30,321 bases of DNA from Phycisphaerae bacterium (GTDB lineage Bacteria; Planctomycetota; Phycisphaerae; UBA1845). This document shows, piece after piece, positions 16,821-25,400 of this stretch. Each line of letters begins with the position of its first letter. Positions within the stretch are counted from its first letter, which is position 1. The notes beneath the pieces are model-generated. The model ran no database searches. It was given only the letters and a program-made list of their open reading frames with translations, and was not told where the DNA came from. The position numbers and the translations under genes are program-made. The stretch lies in assembly GCA_029260155.1 (NCBI GenBank), contig JAJDDU010000324.1, positions 1 to 30,321 of the forward strand, written 5' to 3'.

Positions 16821-16847
16821 ATTCCGAGCAAAGCGAGGAATCTGGCC
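16821..16847. repeat. Second, shorter copy of the REP-like element
   Basis: ATTCCGAGCAAAGCGAGGAA followed by TCTGGCC is the reverse complement of the type of sequence at 4877-4904. It shares the exact 15-mer GCGAGGAATCTGGCC with 4848-4862. It lies in the divergent gap between thiC and the SNF2 gene. Confidence 0.5.
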
Positions 16848-16955
16848 GATAGGTACTTCCGGCGGTGAAATGTCGGATGACACACGGGAGAGATGCAACA
16901 ACTGTTGAAACGTCGGGCCAAGGGGCTAAACTCTGTGGTTCGGAATTGTTCGCCT

Positions 16956-16960
16956 GGAGG
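16956..16960 (+). promoter_or_regulatory. Ribosome binding site deciding a GTG start for the SNF2 gene
   Basis: GGAGG lies 7 bases before the GTG at 16968. The upstream ATG at 16893 has GGGAGAG directly against it with no spacer, so 16968 is the better start. Confidence 0.6.
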
Positions 16961-16967
16961 ATTGTTT

Positions 16968-19900
16968 GTGCTGTCGCCTTCCCTTTCCAAGTACTTCGCG
17001 GTCCGCGTCCGCGACCGAGGCAACGCATACTTTTCTGCGGGTGCTGTTTGGCTCCGAGGCTACAGCGATGTGTCCATCTACGCCGAAGTTGAGGGCAGCC
17101 GGGTCTATGACGTGTGCGTCGACATCGTTCAAAACAGCGCGCCATGGAAGATCAAGGCATCGTGTACGTGCCGGCACGCCGACGGCGGGTACGGCGACGC
17201 TTGCAAGCACATCTGGGCAGCGTTCGTCGCGGCCGACGCCCGAAGGCTGTTCGCAACCCCCCCCGTCAACGTGCTGTTCGAGCTGGTTAACGACGACCAC
17301 GAGGTTTTCCACGACGAGCGAGCGGAGTTCGGCGTGCTGGCGCAGGTGCCGCCCGCGCAGCCGGTCCGGCGCAATCAACCGAAGCAACCTGCGTGGTCCA
17401 AACTGCTGAGCGGCCTGGCTGCTGGGTCGCGCCAACACACGGGCTCGCGGCGCGAATTGCCTGCAGCTTCGATCGAACCGATCTATATTCTCGATGGCAA
17501 TCTGTCCAGGCAGTTCACACGTCTTACGCTGAGTCTCGCTCAACAGAAGATGACAGCGTCCGGCGTCCCCGGCAAGATCAAGAAACTGTCACTTAAGACG
17601 AAGGACATACTGCAGCTGCGCGATCCGGTGGATCGAGAAATCTGCCTGATGTTGATCGCAGCGGACCCGCCGGTACAAGCATATGGATCGTACGGCTACG
17701 ATTCTCCGTCCAGCGATCGTTCGTCTTCGGTCTTCAGTGTTCCGGACGAGGTGCTGGAGGCGCTGCTTCCGTTGCTCTTTTCGACTGGGCGGTTCGGCTT
17801 TCGCGATCACTCTGACGTGGATCCTTCGCCTCTGGCGTGGGATGACGGGCCGGCGTGGGACTTGGTACTGTCGATCGACCGCTCCGCCGACACCCAGGAC
17901 TACCACATGACCTTGTGCCTCCGGCGCGGGGATGCGCGACGGGAGCTCAATGGTCGCGACACCTTCTTTCGCGGCGAGCCGGCATTGCTGGTCACTGACG
18001 GCAGCATGTCGCGGGTCGACGCGCACGGTTGCATGAGTTGGATCGATGCGTTTGCATCGGAGGGATCTGTGTCTCTCGGCGTGTCGGACTCCAAGGCCGT
18101 GCTCACGGAGTTGGCGAGGCTTAGCCGCATTCCTCCCATCGAATGGCCTGCGGATTGGAACGTTACGCAGATTTCCGATGTGTCGCCGCAACCGGAACTC
18201 TCGCTGGTTTTCGACGAGACGGGATCTGTCCATGGCAGATCGTATGCGTCCGGCAAGGTTCGGTTTGTATATGGCGATGTCAAACTGAATGCGGCGAATG
18301 CTGTCGCGGTCGTTCTCGACGCGCGGGCCAATTGCCAGATTCGCCGGGATCTCGGGGCGGAGCGTGATCGGTTGCACCGTCTGGTCGAACTCGGCATGGA
18401 GCCGAACCCCTACGACGACGATCTGCGTGTGGCGACGAAGCTCATTCCGCCGTTGATCCAGGCGTTGCTGGAAGAGGGCTGGAGCGTGCTTGGTAACGAC
18501 AAGCTGTTCAGGCGCGGCGGCGACGTTGCGGTCAATGTCAGTAGTGGGATTGACTGGTTCGAGCTCGATGCGCGGGTCGATTTCGATGGCCAGGTCGTCG
18601 GCCTGCCCGAGTTGCTCACTGCGGCGGAAACGGGGGCGCGGTTCGTCCGTCTGGGCGACGGGTCCGTCGGTATGCTGCCGGAGCAGTGGTTGGCCAAGTA
18701 CGGGACACTGCTTCAGATGGGGCGGGTCGAAGAGGACCATCTGCGATTCGCGAAAACGCAGATCGGCTTGATCGATGCGTTGCTCGCCCAGATGCCGGAG
18801 GCGTCGTTCGACAAGAATTTCGCCGCGGCGCGGCGGAAGCTCGCTGATTTCGACGGTATCAAGTTGCGGAAGGCGCCGAGCGGTTTTCGCGGCACGTTGC
18901 GCGGTTATCAAGAGCAGGGGCTTGCGTGGTTGCACTTTCTCAGCGACTTCGGCTGGGGCGGATGCCTGGCGGATGACATGGGGTTGGGCAAGACGGTGCA
19001 GGCGCTGGCGGTCTTGGCAGAGCGACCGGCGAAGTCGGAGCGACTCCCGTCGCTGCTGGTGTTGCCAAAGTCCATCGTGTTCAACTGGTTGCGTGAGGCT
19101 GAGCGGTTCGCGCCCAAGCTCCGCGTGTTGGAATACACGGGCACGGACCGCAAACAGCGGCGCGACGAAATCGCAGAGTGCGATGTGGTTCTGACGACCT
19201 ATGGCACGATGAAGCGGGACATCGATTGGCTGTGCAAGCAGGACTTTCAGTATGTGATTCTGGACGAAGCGCAGGCCATCAAGAACCCCGCCTCGCAAAA
19301 CGCAAAAGCGGCGCGTCTTCTAAAGGCCCAGCATCGCCTGGTGATGACCGGGACGCCGGTGGAGAATCACCTCGGCGACTTGTGGTCCTTGTTCGAGTTT
19401 TTGAACCCCGGCATGCTGGGCAGCGGCCGGGCTTTTAAGCGCCTCTTTGGCAACGGTCGTGTGCGCGATGAATCGCCCGAGAACCTCGCCCTGCTGCAGC
19501 AGATGCTCAGGCCCTTCATCCTTCGTCGGACCAAGGAGCGCGTCGCCAAGGAACTCCCGCAACGCAGTGAGCAGACCATCGAGTGCGTCATGGCTCCGAA
19601 GCAGGCTGCGCACTACAAGGAGATGCGCGACTACTACCGCGCCTCTCTGCTGGGGCGTGTGGAGGAAGTCGGGCTGGCCAAGAGCAAGGTCTATGTGCTC
19701 GAAGCGTTGCTGCGTCTGCGGCAGGTTGCCTGCCATCCGGGATTGGTGGACGAGTCGAGAATCAGCGAGGATTCCGCCAAGCTGGAATCACTCTTGCCCA
19801 TGATTGCCGAGTTGGTCAACGAGGGGCACAAGGCGCTGATCTTCTCGCAGTTTACCAAGCTGCTGGCGATCGTTCGAGACCGACTCGACAAGCTCAAGCT

Positions 19901-20279
19901 TCCGTATGAATACCTCGACGGCCGAACGCGCAACAGGGAGAATTGTGTCGATCGCTTCCAGACCGACCCTGATTGCCCACTGTTTCTGATCAGTCTCAAG
20001 GCGGGCGGCGTGGGTTTGAACTTGACGGCTGCGGACTACGTGTTCATTCTCGATCCGTGGTGGAATCCTGCGGTGGAAGCACAGGCCATCGATCGGACGC
20101 ACCGCATCGGACAGGACAAGAAGGTCATCGCTTACCGACTGATCGCGCGGAACACGGTGGAGGCCAAGATCCTCGAACTACAGCAGTCCAAGCGCGACCT
20201 TGCCGGCGCTATCATTAACCAGTCCAACAGTCTTATTTCGGATCTGACGCGGGACGACCTCGACGCGCTTCTTTCGTAG
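16968..20279 (+). CDS. SWIM zinc-finger SNF2-family helicase
   Basis: 1103 residues from GTG 16968. A SWIM zinc finger lies near the N-terminus (Cys66-x-Cys68-x10-Cys79-x-His81). A long middle region resembling the bacterial SNF2-associated domain follows. The ATPase has the Walker A motif LADDMGLGKT (Lys675), DEAQ box (766-769), VMTGTPVENHLGDLWSLFEF, then the second RecA lobe with ALIFSQFTKLL, LISLKAGGVGLNLTAADYV and DRTHRIGQDKKVIAYRLI. Such proteins are double-stranded-DNA translocases of the Swi2/Snf2 group. In bacteria the partner is usually RNA polymerase (RapA) or unknown; SWIM/SNF2 proteins have no settled role. Alone it is not evidence of a defence island. It faces divergently from thiC and ends 9 bases before a convergent gene. 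Confidence 0.95.
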   Translation: MLSPSLSKYFAVRVRDRGNAYFSAGAVWLRGYSDVSIYAEVEGSRVYDVCVDIVQNSAPWKIKASCTCRHADGGYGDACKHIWAAFVAADARRLFATPPVNVLFELVNDDHEVFHDERAEFGVLAQVPPAQPVRRNQPKQPAWSKLLSGLAAGSRQHTGSRRELPAASIEPIYILDGNLSRQFTRLTLSLAQQKMTASGVPGKIKKLSLKTKDILQLRDPVDREICLMLIAADPPVQAYGSYGYDSPSSDRSSSVFSVPDEVLEALLPLLFSTGRFGFRDHSDVDPSPLAWDDGPAWDLVLSIDRSADTQDYHMTLCLRRGDARRELNGRDTFFRGEPALLVTDGSMSRVDAHGCMSWIDAFASEGSVSLGVSDSKAVLTELARLSRIPPIEWPADWNVTQISDVSPQPELSLVFDETGSVHGRSYASGKVRFVYGDVKLNAANAVAVVLDARANCQIRRDLGAERDRLHRLVELGMEPNPYDDDLRVATKLIPPLIQALLEEGWSVLGNDKLFRRGGDVAVNVSSGIDWFELDARVDFDGQVVGLPELLTAAETGARFVRLGDGSVGMLPEQWLAKYGTLLQMGRVEEDHLRFAKTQIGLIDALLAQMPEASFDKNFAAARRKLADFDGIKLRKAPSGFRGTLRGYQEQGLAWLHFLSDFGWGGCLADDMGLGKTVQALAVLAERPAKSERLPSLLVLPKSIVFNWLREAERFAPKLRVLEYTGTDRKQRRDEIAECDVVLTTYGTMKRDIDWLCKQDFQYVILDEAQAIKNPASQNAKAARLLKAQHRLVMTGTPVENHLGDLWSLFEFLNPGMLGSGRAFKRLFGNGRVRDESPENLALLQQMLRPFILRRTKERVAKELPQRSEQTIECVMAPKQAAHYKEMRDYYRASLLGRVEEVGLAKSKVYVLEALLRLRQVACHPGLVDESRISEDSAKLESLLPMIAELVNEGHKALIFSQFTKLLAIVRDRLDKLKLPYEYLDGRTRNRENCVDRFQTDPDCPLFLISLKAGGVGLNLTAADYVFILDPWWNPAVEAQAIDRTHRIGQDKKVIAYRLIARNTVEAKILELQQSKRDLAGAIINQSNSLISDLTRDDLDALLS

Positions 20280-20288
20280 CGCACTCGG

Positions 20289-20942
20289 TCAGAGGAGACG
20301 ACGCTTCGCGAATGCTACGAGGGGCGCTCCCATGAGGGCCAGGAGTGCTGCGCCGGGCGCGGGGATCGGCGTAGGAGTTTGTTGCATCGCGAAGCCGGTG
20401 TCGGTCGCACCAACGTCTTGGACGAAGAACGATAGCTGAAAGGCCTCGCTGGGCGCGACCAAGTCGTCGAAGACGACCCAAAGCGATGCGTTCTCGCCGT
20501 CACGGACGATAGCTGAACCGTCGATGCTTACGTGATTGTTGGGGTCTCCGACGAAAACATCGCCGGACCCGACTCCGTCCTCGACGGCGGGATTGATCTC
20601 TCTTGCCAAGTCGCCCGCCAGTGAGAAGATGTCGCCGCCGACTAGGTCGACGTGGAAATCAGTCCAAGCCGAAGCTGTGTCGTTAACTATTGCGAATTCG
20701 ACCAGGAATACGGGCGGCTCTGCCGGAGGCTCGTAGTCGTAGAGGAAGAGGTGAGATTCGTTGTCTCTGAAATTGATGGCCGTGCCAAGGACTCCGGGCG
20801 TTGCGCTGTCGAAGGCGAAATCGACCTGCACCGACTCGTCACCAAGGGCACCAAAACCATTGTGGAACGTCACATCGGCTTGCGCTGCAACAGTTAGCCC
20901 AGCGATGGTCAATACGCACAATCGAAGCATGCTGTTTTTCAT
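20289..20942 (-). CDS. Secreted protein with PEP-CTERM-like (PAPGA) sorting tail
   Basis: 217 residues. The signal peptide (LCVLTIAGLTVAAQA, likely cut before DVTF) leads to a beta-rich body with no recognised family. The C-terminus has the three parts of a PEP-CTERM-type sorting signal: a short motif (PIPAPGAA), a hydrophobic helix (LLALMGAPLVAFA) and a basic end (KRRLL). In PEP-CTERM systems an exosortase cleaves at the motif and anchors or releases the protein; PAPG variants are common in Phycisphaerae-type planctomycetes. GAGAGG lies 8 bases before the ATG, and a good promoter lies at 21000-21028. No exosortase gene is in the window. Confidence 0.85.
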   Translation of the reverse strand: MKNSMLRLCVLTIAGLTVAAQADVTFHNGFGALGDESVQVDFAFDSATPGVLGTAINFRDNESHLFLYDYEPPAEPPVFLVEFAIVNDTASAWTDFHVDLVGGDIFSLAGDLAREINPAVEDGVGSGDVFVGDPNNHVSIDGSAIVRDGENASLWVVFDDLVAPSEAFQLSFFVQDVGATDTGFAMQQTPTPIPAPGAALLALMGAPLVAFAKRRLL

Positions 20943-20999
20943 CGAACTTACCTCTCAAACTGGTCCGGCGTGCGAATTCCCCCATCGCACGCGCGCGGC

Positions 21000-21028
21000 A
21001 CTATAGCATGAACTGATGGCCGTTGCAA
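21000..21028 (-). promoter_or_regulatory. Good sigma70-type promoter of the sorting-tail protein
   Basis: On the minus strand TTGCAA (21028-21023) and TATAGT (21005-21000) are separated by exactly 17 bases. Transcription would start near 20993, about 50 nt before the ATG. Confidence 0.55.
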
Positions 21029-21054
21029 GGCCGCTCATGCGTAGGTTGCGGCCG

Positions 21055-21085
21055 TTGCGACAGCACGCGAGGATTGCTGTATGAT
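21055..21085 (+). promoter_or_regulatory. Candidate promoter of the methyltransferase gene
   Basis: TTGCGA (21055-21060) and TATGAT (21080-21085) with a 19-base spacer, closely resembling the block at 16745-16776 (TTGCGAC ... GCTGTATGAT). Confidence 0.35.
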
Positions 21086-21373
21086 CGCGGTGGTCGTGTT
21101 GCGTACGATGTGTACGCTCTCAACGGTGCGATCAACAGAGCCCGGCCCGTTCACCACCCTGAACCAGGTGGTTGCAAGGGCACGGAACTGCGAGAAGAAG
21201 AGAATCGACGTGAGTCTCCTGCGGGCGGGCGTTCAGTTCTGTGGATGGCTTCTTCGACGGGCCGCCCTTGAGATTGGCGGCCTCAATACTCGTGTCCACG
21301 GCGGGCAAGGTGATTTGTTTCTCGTTTGCGGTGCAAACGGGGAGACTCGGCTGAATCGCATGAGGACTCGGCC

Positions 21374-22051
21374 ATGACGGGAACATCGCAATCTGCACCT
21401 CAGCGACGTTTTGGTAGCAAGTACCAGGTCGACGACTACGCCCAGTATTACGCGGAGAAACACGATTCCAGCCTGGGGCGGCGAATCTCTAACTCCTTCG
21501 AACGGAGGATGATACGGCGATCGCTGCTGCGAATCCGACAACAGCACCCTGTTGAGAGCGTTTTGGATTGCCCCTCGGGGACGGGGCGATTTCTTCCGAC
21601 ACTGGCGTCGTTGAACGTGTCGGCGATCGCGATGGACACTTCCGGTGCCGTGCTTCGAGAAGGAAGAAAGCACCACGGCTTGTTCCATGATCCGCCGGTT
21701 GAGTTGGTTGGATCGGCGTTCGAAATTGCCCTGCCTGACAACGGCGTCGATGTCGTCCTGTGCTCCAGGCTTCTGCACCATATCGCCGATCCCGAAGGGC
21801 GATTGGTGATTCTACGGGAGTTCGCCCGTGTTGCTCGCGTGGGCGTCGTCATATCATTCTTCGATTCGGCTTCGTTTCGCGCATGGAAACGCGAACGCAA
21901 GGTTCGCCGAACCGGCAAGCAGGGCGGGCGGCATGCGATGACCAGGGCAGCGTGCGTGGCGGAAGCTGTCGGAGCCGGATTGAAACCCATCGGTATGGAC
22001 GCGCTGTTGCGCTTTCACTCCGAGATCACGGCTGCTGCATTTCTTTGTTGA
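21374..22051 (+). CDS. Class I SAM-dependent methyltransferase
   Basis: 225 residues from the ATG at 21374, which has GAGGA 7 bases upstream; the frame extends to 21326 but without a ribosome site. Motif I is VLDCPSGTGRF (63-73), the acidic residue binding the SAM ribose is in AMDTS (Asp88), and DVVLCSRLLHHIADPEGR matches the motif IV/post-IV region of the Methyltransf_11 type. The N-terminal region is Tyr/Arg-rich (KYQVDDYAQYYAEKHDSS), a start typical of small soluble methyltransferases near lipopolysaccharide or cell-envelope genes. No substrate can be assigned. It stands alone, with divergent and intergenic DNA on both sides. Confidence 0.88.
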   Translation: MTGTSQSAPQRRFGSKYQVDDYAQYYAEKHDSSLGRRISNSFERRMIRRSLLRIRQQHPVESVLDCPSGTGRFLPTLASLNVSAIAMDTSGAVLREGRKHHGLFHDPPVELVGSAFEIALPDNGVDVVLCSRLLHHIADPEGRLVILREFARVARVGVVISFFDSASFRAWKRERKVRRTGKQGGRHAMTRAACVAEAVGAGLKPIGMDALLRFHSEITAAAFLC

Positions 22052-22114
22052 GATCTCCGCCGCAAGCCGTCACCTAGCTTTATCATTTAGATGGTTAATA
22101 AAAAAGCGATTTGC

Positions 22115-22144
22115 TTGGCGTGGCAGCGAAGCACGTGGTATAAT
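22115..22144 (+). promoter_or_regulatory. Candidate sigma70-type promoter of the large secreted protein
   Basis: TTGGCG (22115-22120), an 18-base spacer and a consensus TATAAT (22139-22144). Expected start near 22151. Confidence 0.5.
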
Positions 22145-22150
22145 AGCTAG

Positions 22151-22282
22151 TGGACCGTGATGGTGAACCGGGCGGGGGTCTTGCGTCACGGGACGGTCCA
22201 GAGTGGGGCATCGCAGCTCTCAGGGGGCATTCCGACGGTCGGCGGAAATGGTGACAGCCTCCTGCGGTGAGGATACCGCAGG
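22151..22282 (+). promoter_or_regulatory. Structured 5' leader, candidate cis-regulatory RNA
   Basis: Three hairpins follow one another. TGGACCGT (22151-22158) pairs perfectly with ACGGTCCA (22193-22200), starting at about the predicted transcription start. TTCC...GGAA with inner CCGA/TCGG pairing lies at about 22230-22247. CCTGCGGT (22261-22268) pairs with ACCGCAGG (22275-22282) over a six-base loop. It does not match riboswitch families I know (no c-di-GMP, cobalamin or TPP consensus). Confidence 0.35.
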
Positions 22283-22405
22283 AACGGGGGAGCCATGAGC
22301 GCGGACACAGGCGGGGTAGATTCACACATTATTCGCGGTTCTGCGCGGACGCTCGGGGCGAGGTACGCTCCGGTGCAAGAATCACAAGCCATTGAGGAGA
22401 ACACC

Positions 22406-25400
22406 ATGTACACCGCAAGCAGATTCCCTGCGCTCGGTCTCTCCGGCGCACGACCGCAGGGCATGTGGGTTCCGAGAGTTCTGGTGGCGTTCGCGGCGGG
22501 CACGCTCGTTATGCTCGCCACGCCGGCGACTGCGGACTGGAGTCCCGGTGACGGGCACAAGATGCATGAACCACAGCTCCCCGATGAAGACGGGTGGGAC
22601 GTCAACGCGACCTTCCCCGCATGCCTCGCCGACGACTGGCAGTGCTCGGCGAGCGGGGTCGTCGACGAAATCCACTTCTGGGGATCGTGGAAACACGGTG
22701 ACGTAGGCCAAGTCTCCTTCAACATTGAGATCCTCGAAGATCTGCCCGTTGGGCACCCTCAAAACCCGTATACGTACAGCATTCCGGGTGATGTCCTGTG
22801 GAGTTGGGATGGGACAGGCGACCTCGTGACCGTGACTATCAACCCGCCCACGCCGGAGGGTTGGTACGATCCAGCCACCGGCGAGGTCTTGGAGGACGAT
22901 CACATCGAGTACTTCCAGCACAACCTGACGAACATAGGCGATCCGTTTCTTCAGGATCAAGGGACGATCTACTGGTTGAAGATCTGTGCGGACGTGGTCG
23001 GTTCTGTTACGCAGCAGTGGGGTTGGAAGTCGTCAACGGTTCATTTCAACGACGACGCCGTGTGGATCTCGCAACCTCCCGACGATTTCTGGCATGAGAT
23101 GTACGAGCCGGAGATCGTGCTCCCCCCAATCAACAACAACTTCAGTATCGCGCTTGACGAGATGGGAATGATCCTCTTCGGCGGCGGCGGCGGTGACAGC
23201 CAGCCTTACGGGCAAGGCTGGTACTACTACCCCATGGAAAACTGGTGGAACATCTGGTTCTACGACCACCCGTTTGATGACCAGCGGTTCAAGACCATCG
23301 ATGTGTGGTTCGAAGTGATGAAGCTGAACCCGACGGCGCCCTCCTGGTTCGAGTTCGCGGTGAATTGGTCGACCGATTTGTGGTGGATGGACGGTCCTGG
23401 AGATCGGCCACCTCTGCCGGGCGAAGATGAGATGCTCTACATAGGGCGTGAGATCCTGATTGGCGGACCGGACGTTCAGGGGTTCTTCCAGTTTCCATAC
23501 GAGATCTTGGCGTACAACCCGGAGTGGGTCTCCATCGATGTGCGCGGCGAGAACTTCATGATCGAGTTTGGCGAGATCCTGCACGATTGCGTCGGCGGAG
23601 CTCCGCAATCGCTTGATCTGGCATTCGTGATAAACGGCGGCGAGCAGCGCGGCGCGTGCTGCTGCACTGACGGCATGTGCCTCGACAATCTCACGGAGGC
23701 TGAGTGCTTGGACACGGCAACGTGTACGTGGGTGGGTCCGGGGTCGACTTGCCAGCTCTTTACCTCAGCCTGTTGTTTCACTGACGGGTCATGCTTGAAT
23801 GCCGACCCCACTTGCTGCGTTCCCTTGGGCGGCTCGGCTTCACCGACCGGCGCGGGGGTGTGCGAAACCGACGTGAGCGGCAACAACGTGGACGATGCGT
23901 GCGAGTACTTGGACAACGTCGTTTGCGAGCCCCAGCCGCCAAACCACCCGTCCAACTACTGGTACACGGTGACGCCGGATACGTTCGGTCGCTGCGACTT
24001 CCACGTGCGGGTCTACGACCCCGATCCGGCCAATTACACATCCTGGAGCATCAACCCGAATCCAAATGTGGTTGGTGACACGTGGCAGTTTCTGGTCCAT
24101 CAAGTGGGCGCCGACTGGTGGGCTTCGTGGTGGGATTCGGATGCGGGTTGCACCAACGCTTTCTTCGGTCCGACGACCTTTAGCTTCACCAACGACAATC
24201 CCAGCACCTGGGGGGGCTGGACGACTACGATCAGCAACAGCTCGGATCCAAACAACGGCGTTGTCGATTCGTGGCAGAACCACCCGGGGCAGCCGGACGG
24301 CCTCGGCTATCGCGTCCACGTACCTGAGGAGCAGCCTTGCCCGCCGCAAGGTGTGATCTGCGAGCCCCAGCCTCCAGACCATCCGACACAATACTGGTAT
24401 GAAGTTTCGTACGCGGGCTTTTGCGACTTCCACGTTCGGGTCTACGATCCCGATCCCTGCAACTACTCAAACTGGGTTGCCCCTGCGAACTGGGTGACGG
24501 ATGTTCACTATGTGGAGGCCTACGGCGAATGGTGGGCTTCGTTCTGGGATCCCACCGACGGGTGCAAGAACGCAGTGCAGGACTGTTTCACGTTCGGGTT
24601 CGACAACGCCAATGCGAGCGTGTGGGGAGACTGGGCGATTTCCGTGGGCAACAGCCCCGATCCGCACGACCCGCGCCCGTGGGCGATCGTCGACACGTCG
24701 ACGAACCACTCCGGTGATCCGGACGGCGAGGGATATCGGGTTCACGTTCCGTTTGGTTCCGCGTCGCAGCCCAAGTGGGTGCAGGCGCCGGACATGAGCG
24801 TTCTGGGCATGGACGTAAGCGCCTCGCGACACCCAATGTTTGAGCACTACTGGCTCGCCGACGACTATGAATGCACCGCGACCGGCGAGGTTACGGAAAT
24901 CGTGATCTACGGATCGTGGCGTTTCGACGTCTACCCTGTCGGCATATTCCCGCCCGGATCGCCGGGTAGCAGTGCCTTCGATCTGGCGATTCATGCGGAT
25001 CTACCGGCGGATCAGAGCCCAACCGGTTACAGCATGCCTGGTGCGGTCCTCTGGTCGAACACGTACATGCCGCTGGATTTTGAACCGGACGCATTCCAGG
25101 TCGAACTCTGCGCCGATGGCCTTGAGGAGGGTTGGTACGAACCGACCTACCCGGATTCCGGACTGATGTTCCCAGGGGACAGCGTTTGTTGGAAGTACAC
25201 CTTCCCCGTTGGATTCACCCAGCAGGGCACGCCGGGTCAGCCCATCACATACTGGGTCAGCCTGCAGGCCGCGCCCATGCCCCTGGGAATGGAACCCGCC
25301 GTCTTCGGCTGGAAGAGTTCAATCGACCACTGGAACGACGACGCGGTCTACTCCTGGCGCACGCCATTTGATTCGCCGCACTTCGACTGGTTCGAGATTG

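Larger units (their letters stand above)
20943..21373. other. Gene-free divergent region between the sorting-tail protein and the methyltransferase
   Basis: About 430 bases with promoter candidates for both directions and a small hairpin ACCACC/GGTGGT (21153-21158 with 21167-21172). Open frames across 21023-21373 overlap the methyltransferase start and look non-coding. The methyltransferase leader would be ~285 nt, longer than usual. Confidence 0.5.
22052..22405. other. Gene-free region with promoter and long leader of the large secreted protein
   Basis: About 350 bases. An AT-rich patch (TTAATAAAAAAGCG near 22096) is followed by a strong -10 (TATAAT) and a leader of about 255 nt with several hairpins. 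An in-frame ATG at 22295 would add 37 residues before the real signal peptide and is rejected. No terminator for the methyltransferase gene is evident. Confidence 0.6.

Noticed and set aside
16679..16890. TPP riboswitch before thiC
   Set aside because: I looked for the thi-box pattern (CTGAGA ... CTGATC...GCGTAGGGA) on the minus strand and did not find it.
17589..19298. A 569-codon open frame on the minus strand
   Set aside because: It lies entirely antisense to the SNF2 helicase, with no ribosome site or recognisable domain.
16968..20279. SNF2 gene as part of a defence island
   Set aside because: No nuclease, methylase, Z-gene or other defence partner is adjacent; thiC and a surface protein flank it.
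21081..21377. A small plus-strand gene before the methyltransferase
   Set aside because: It overlaps the methyltransferase start and has no ribosome site or recognisable sequence.
22295..22405. A longer N-terminus for the large secreted protein
   Set aside because: The signal peptide and GAGGAGA ribosome site belong to the ATG at 22406.
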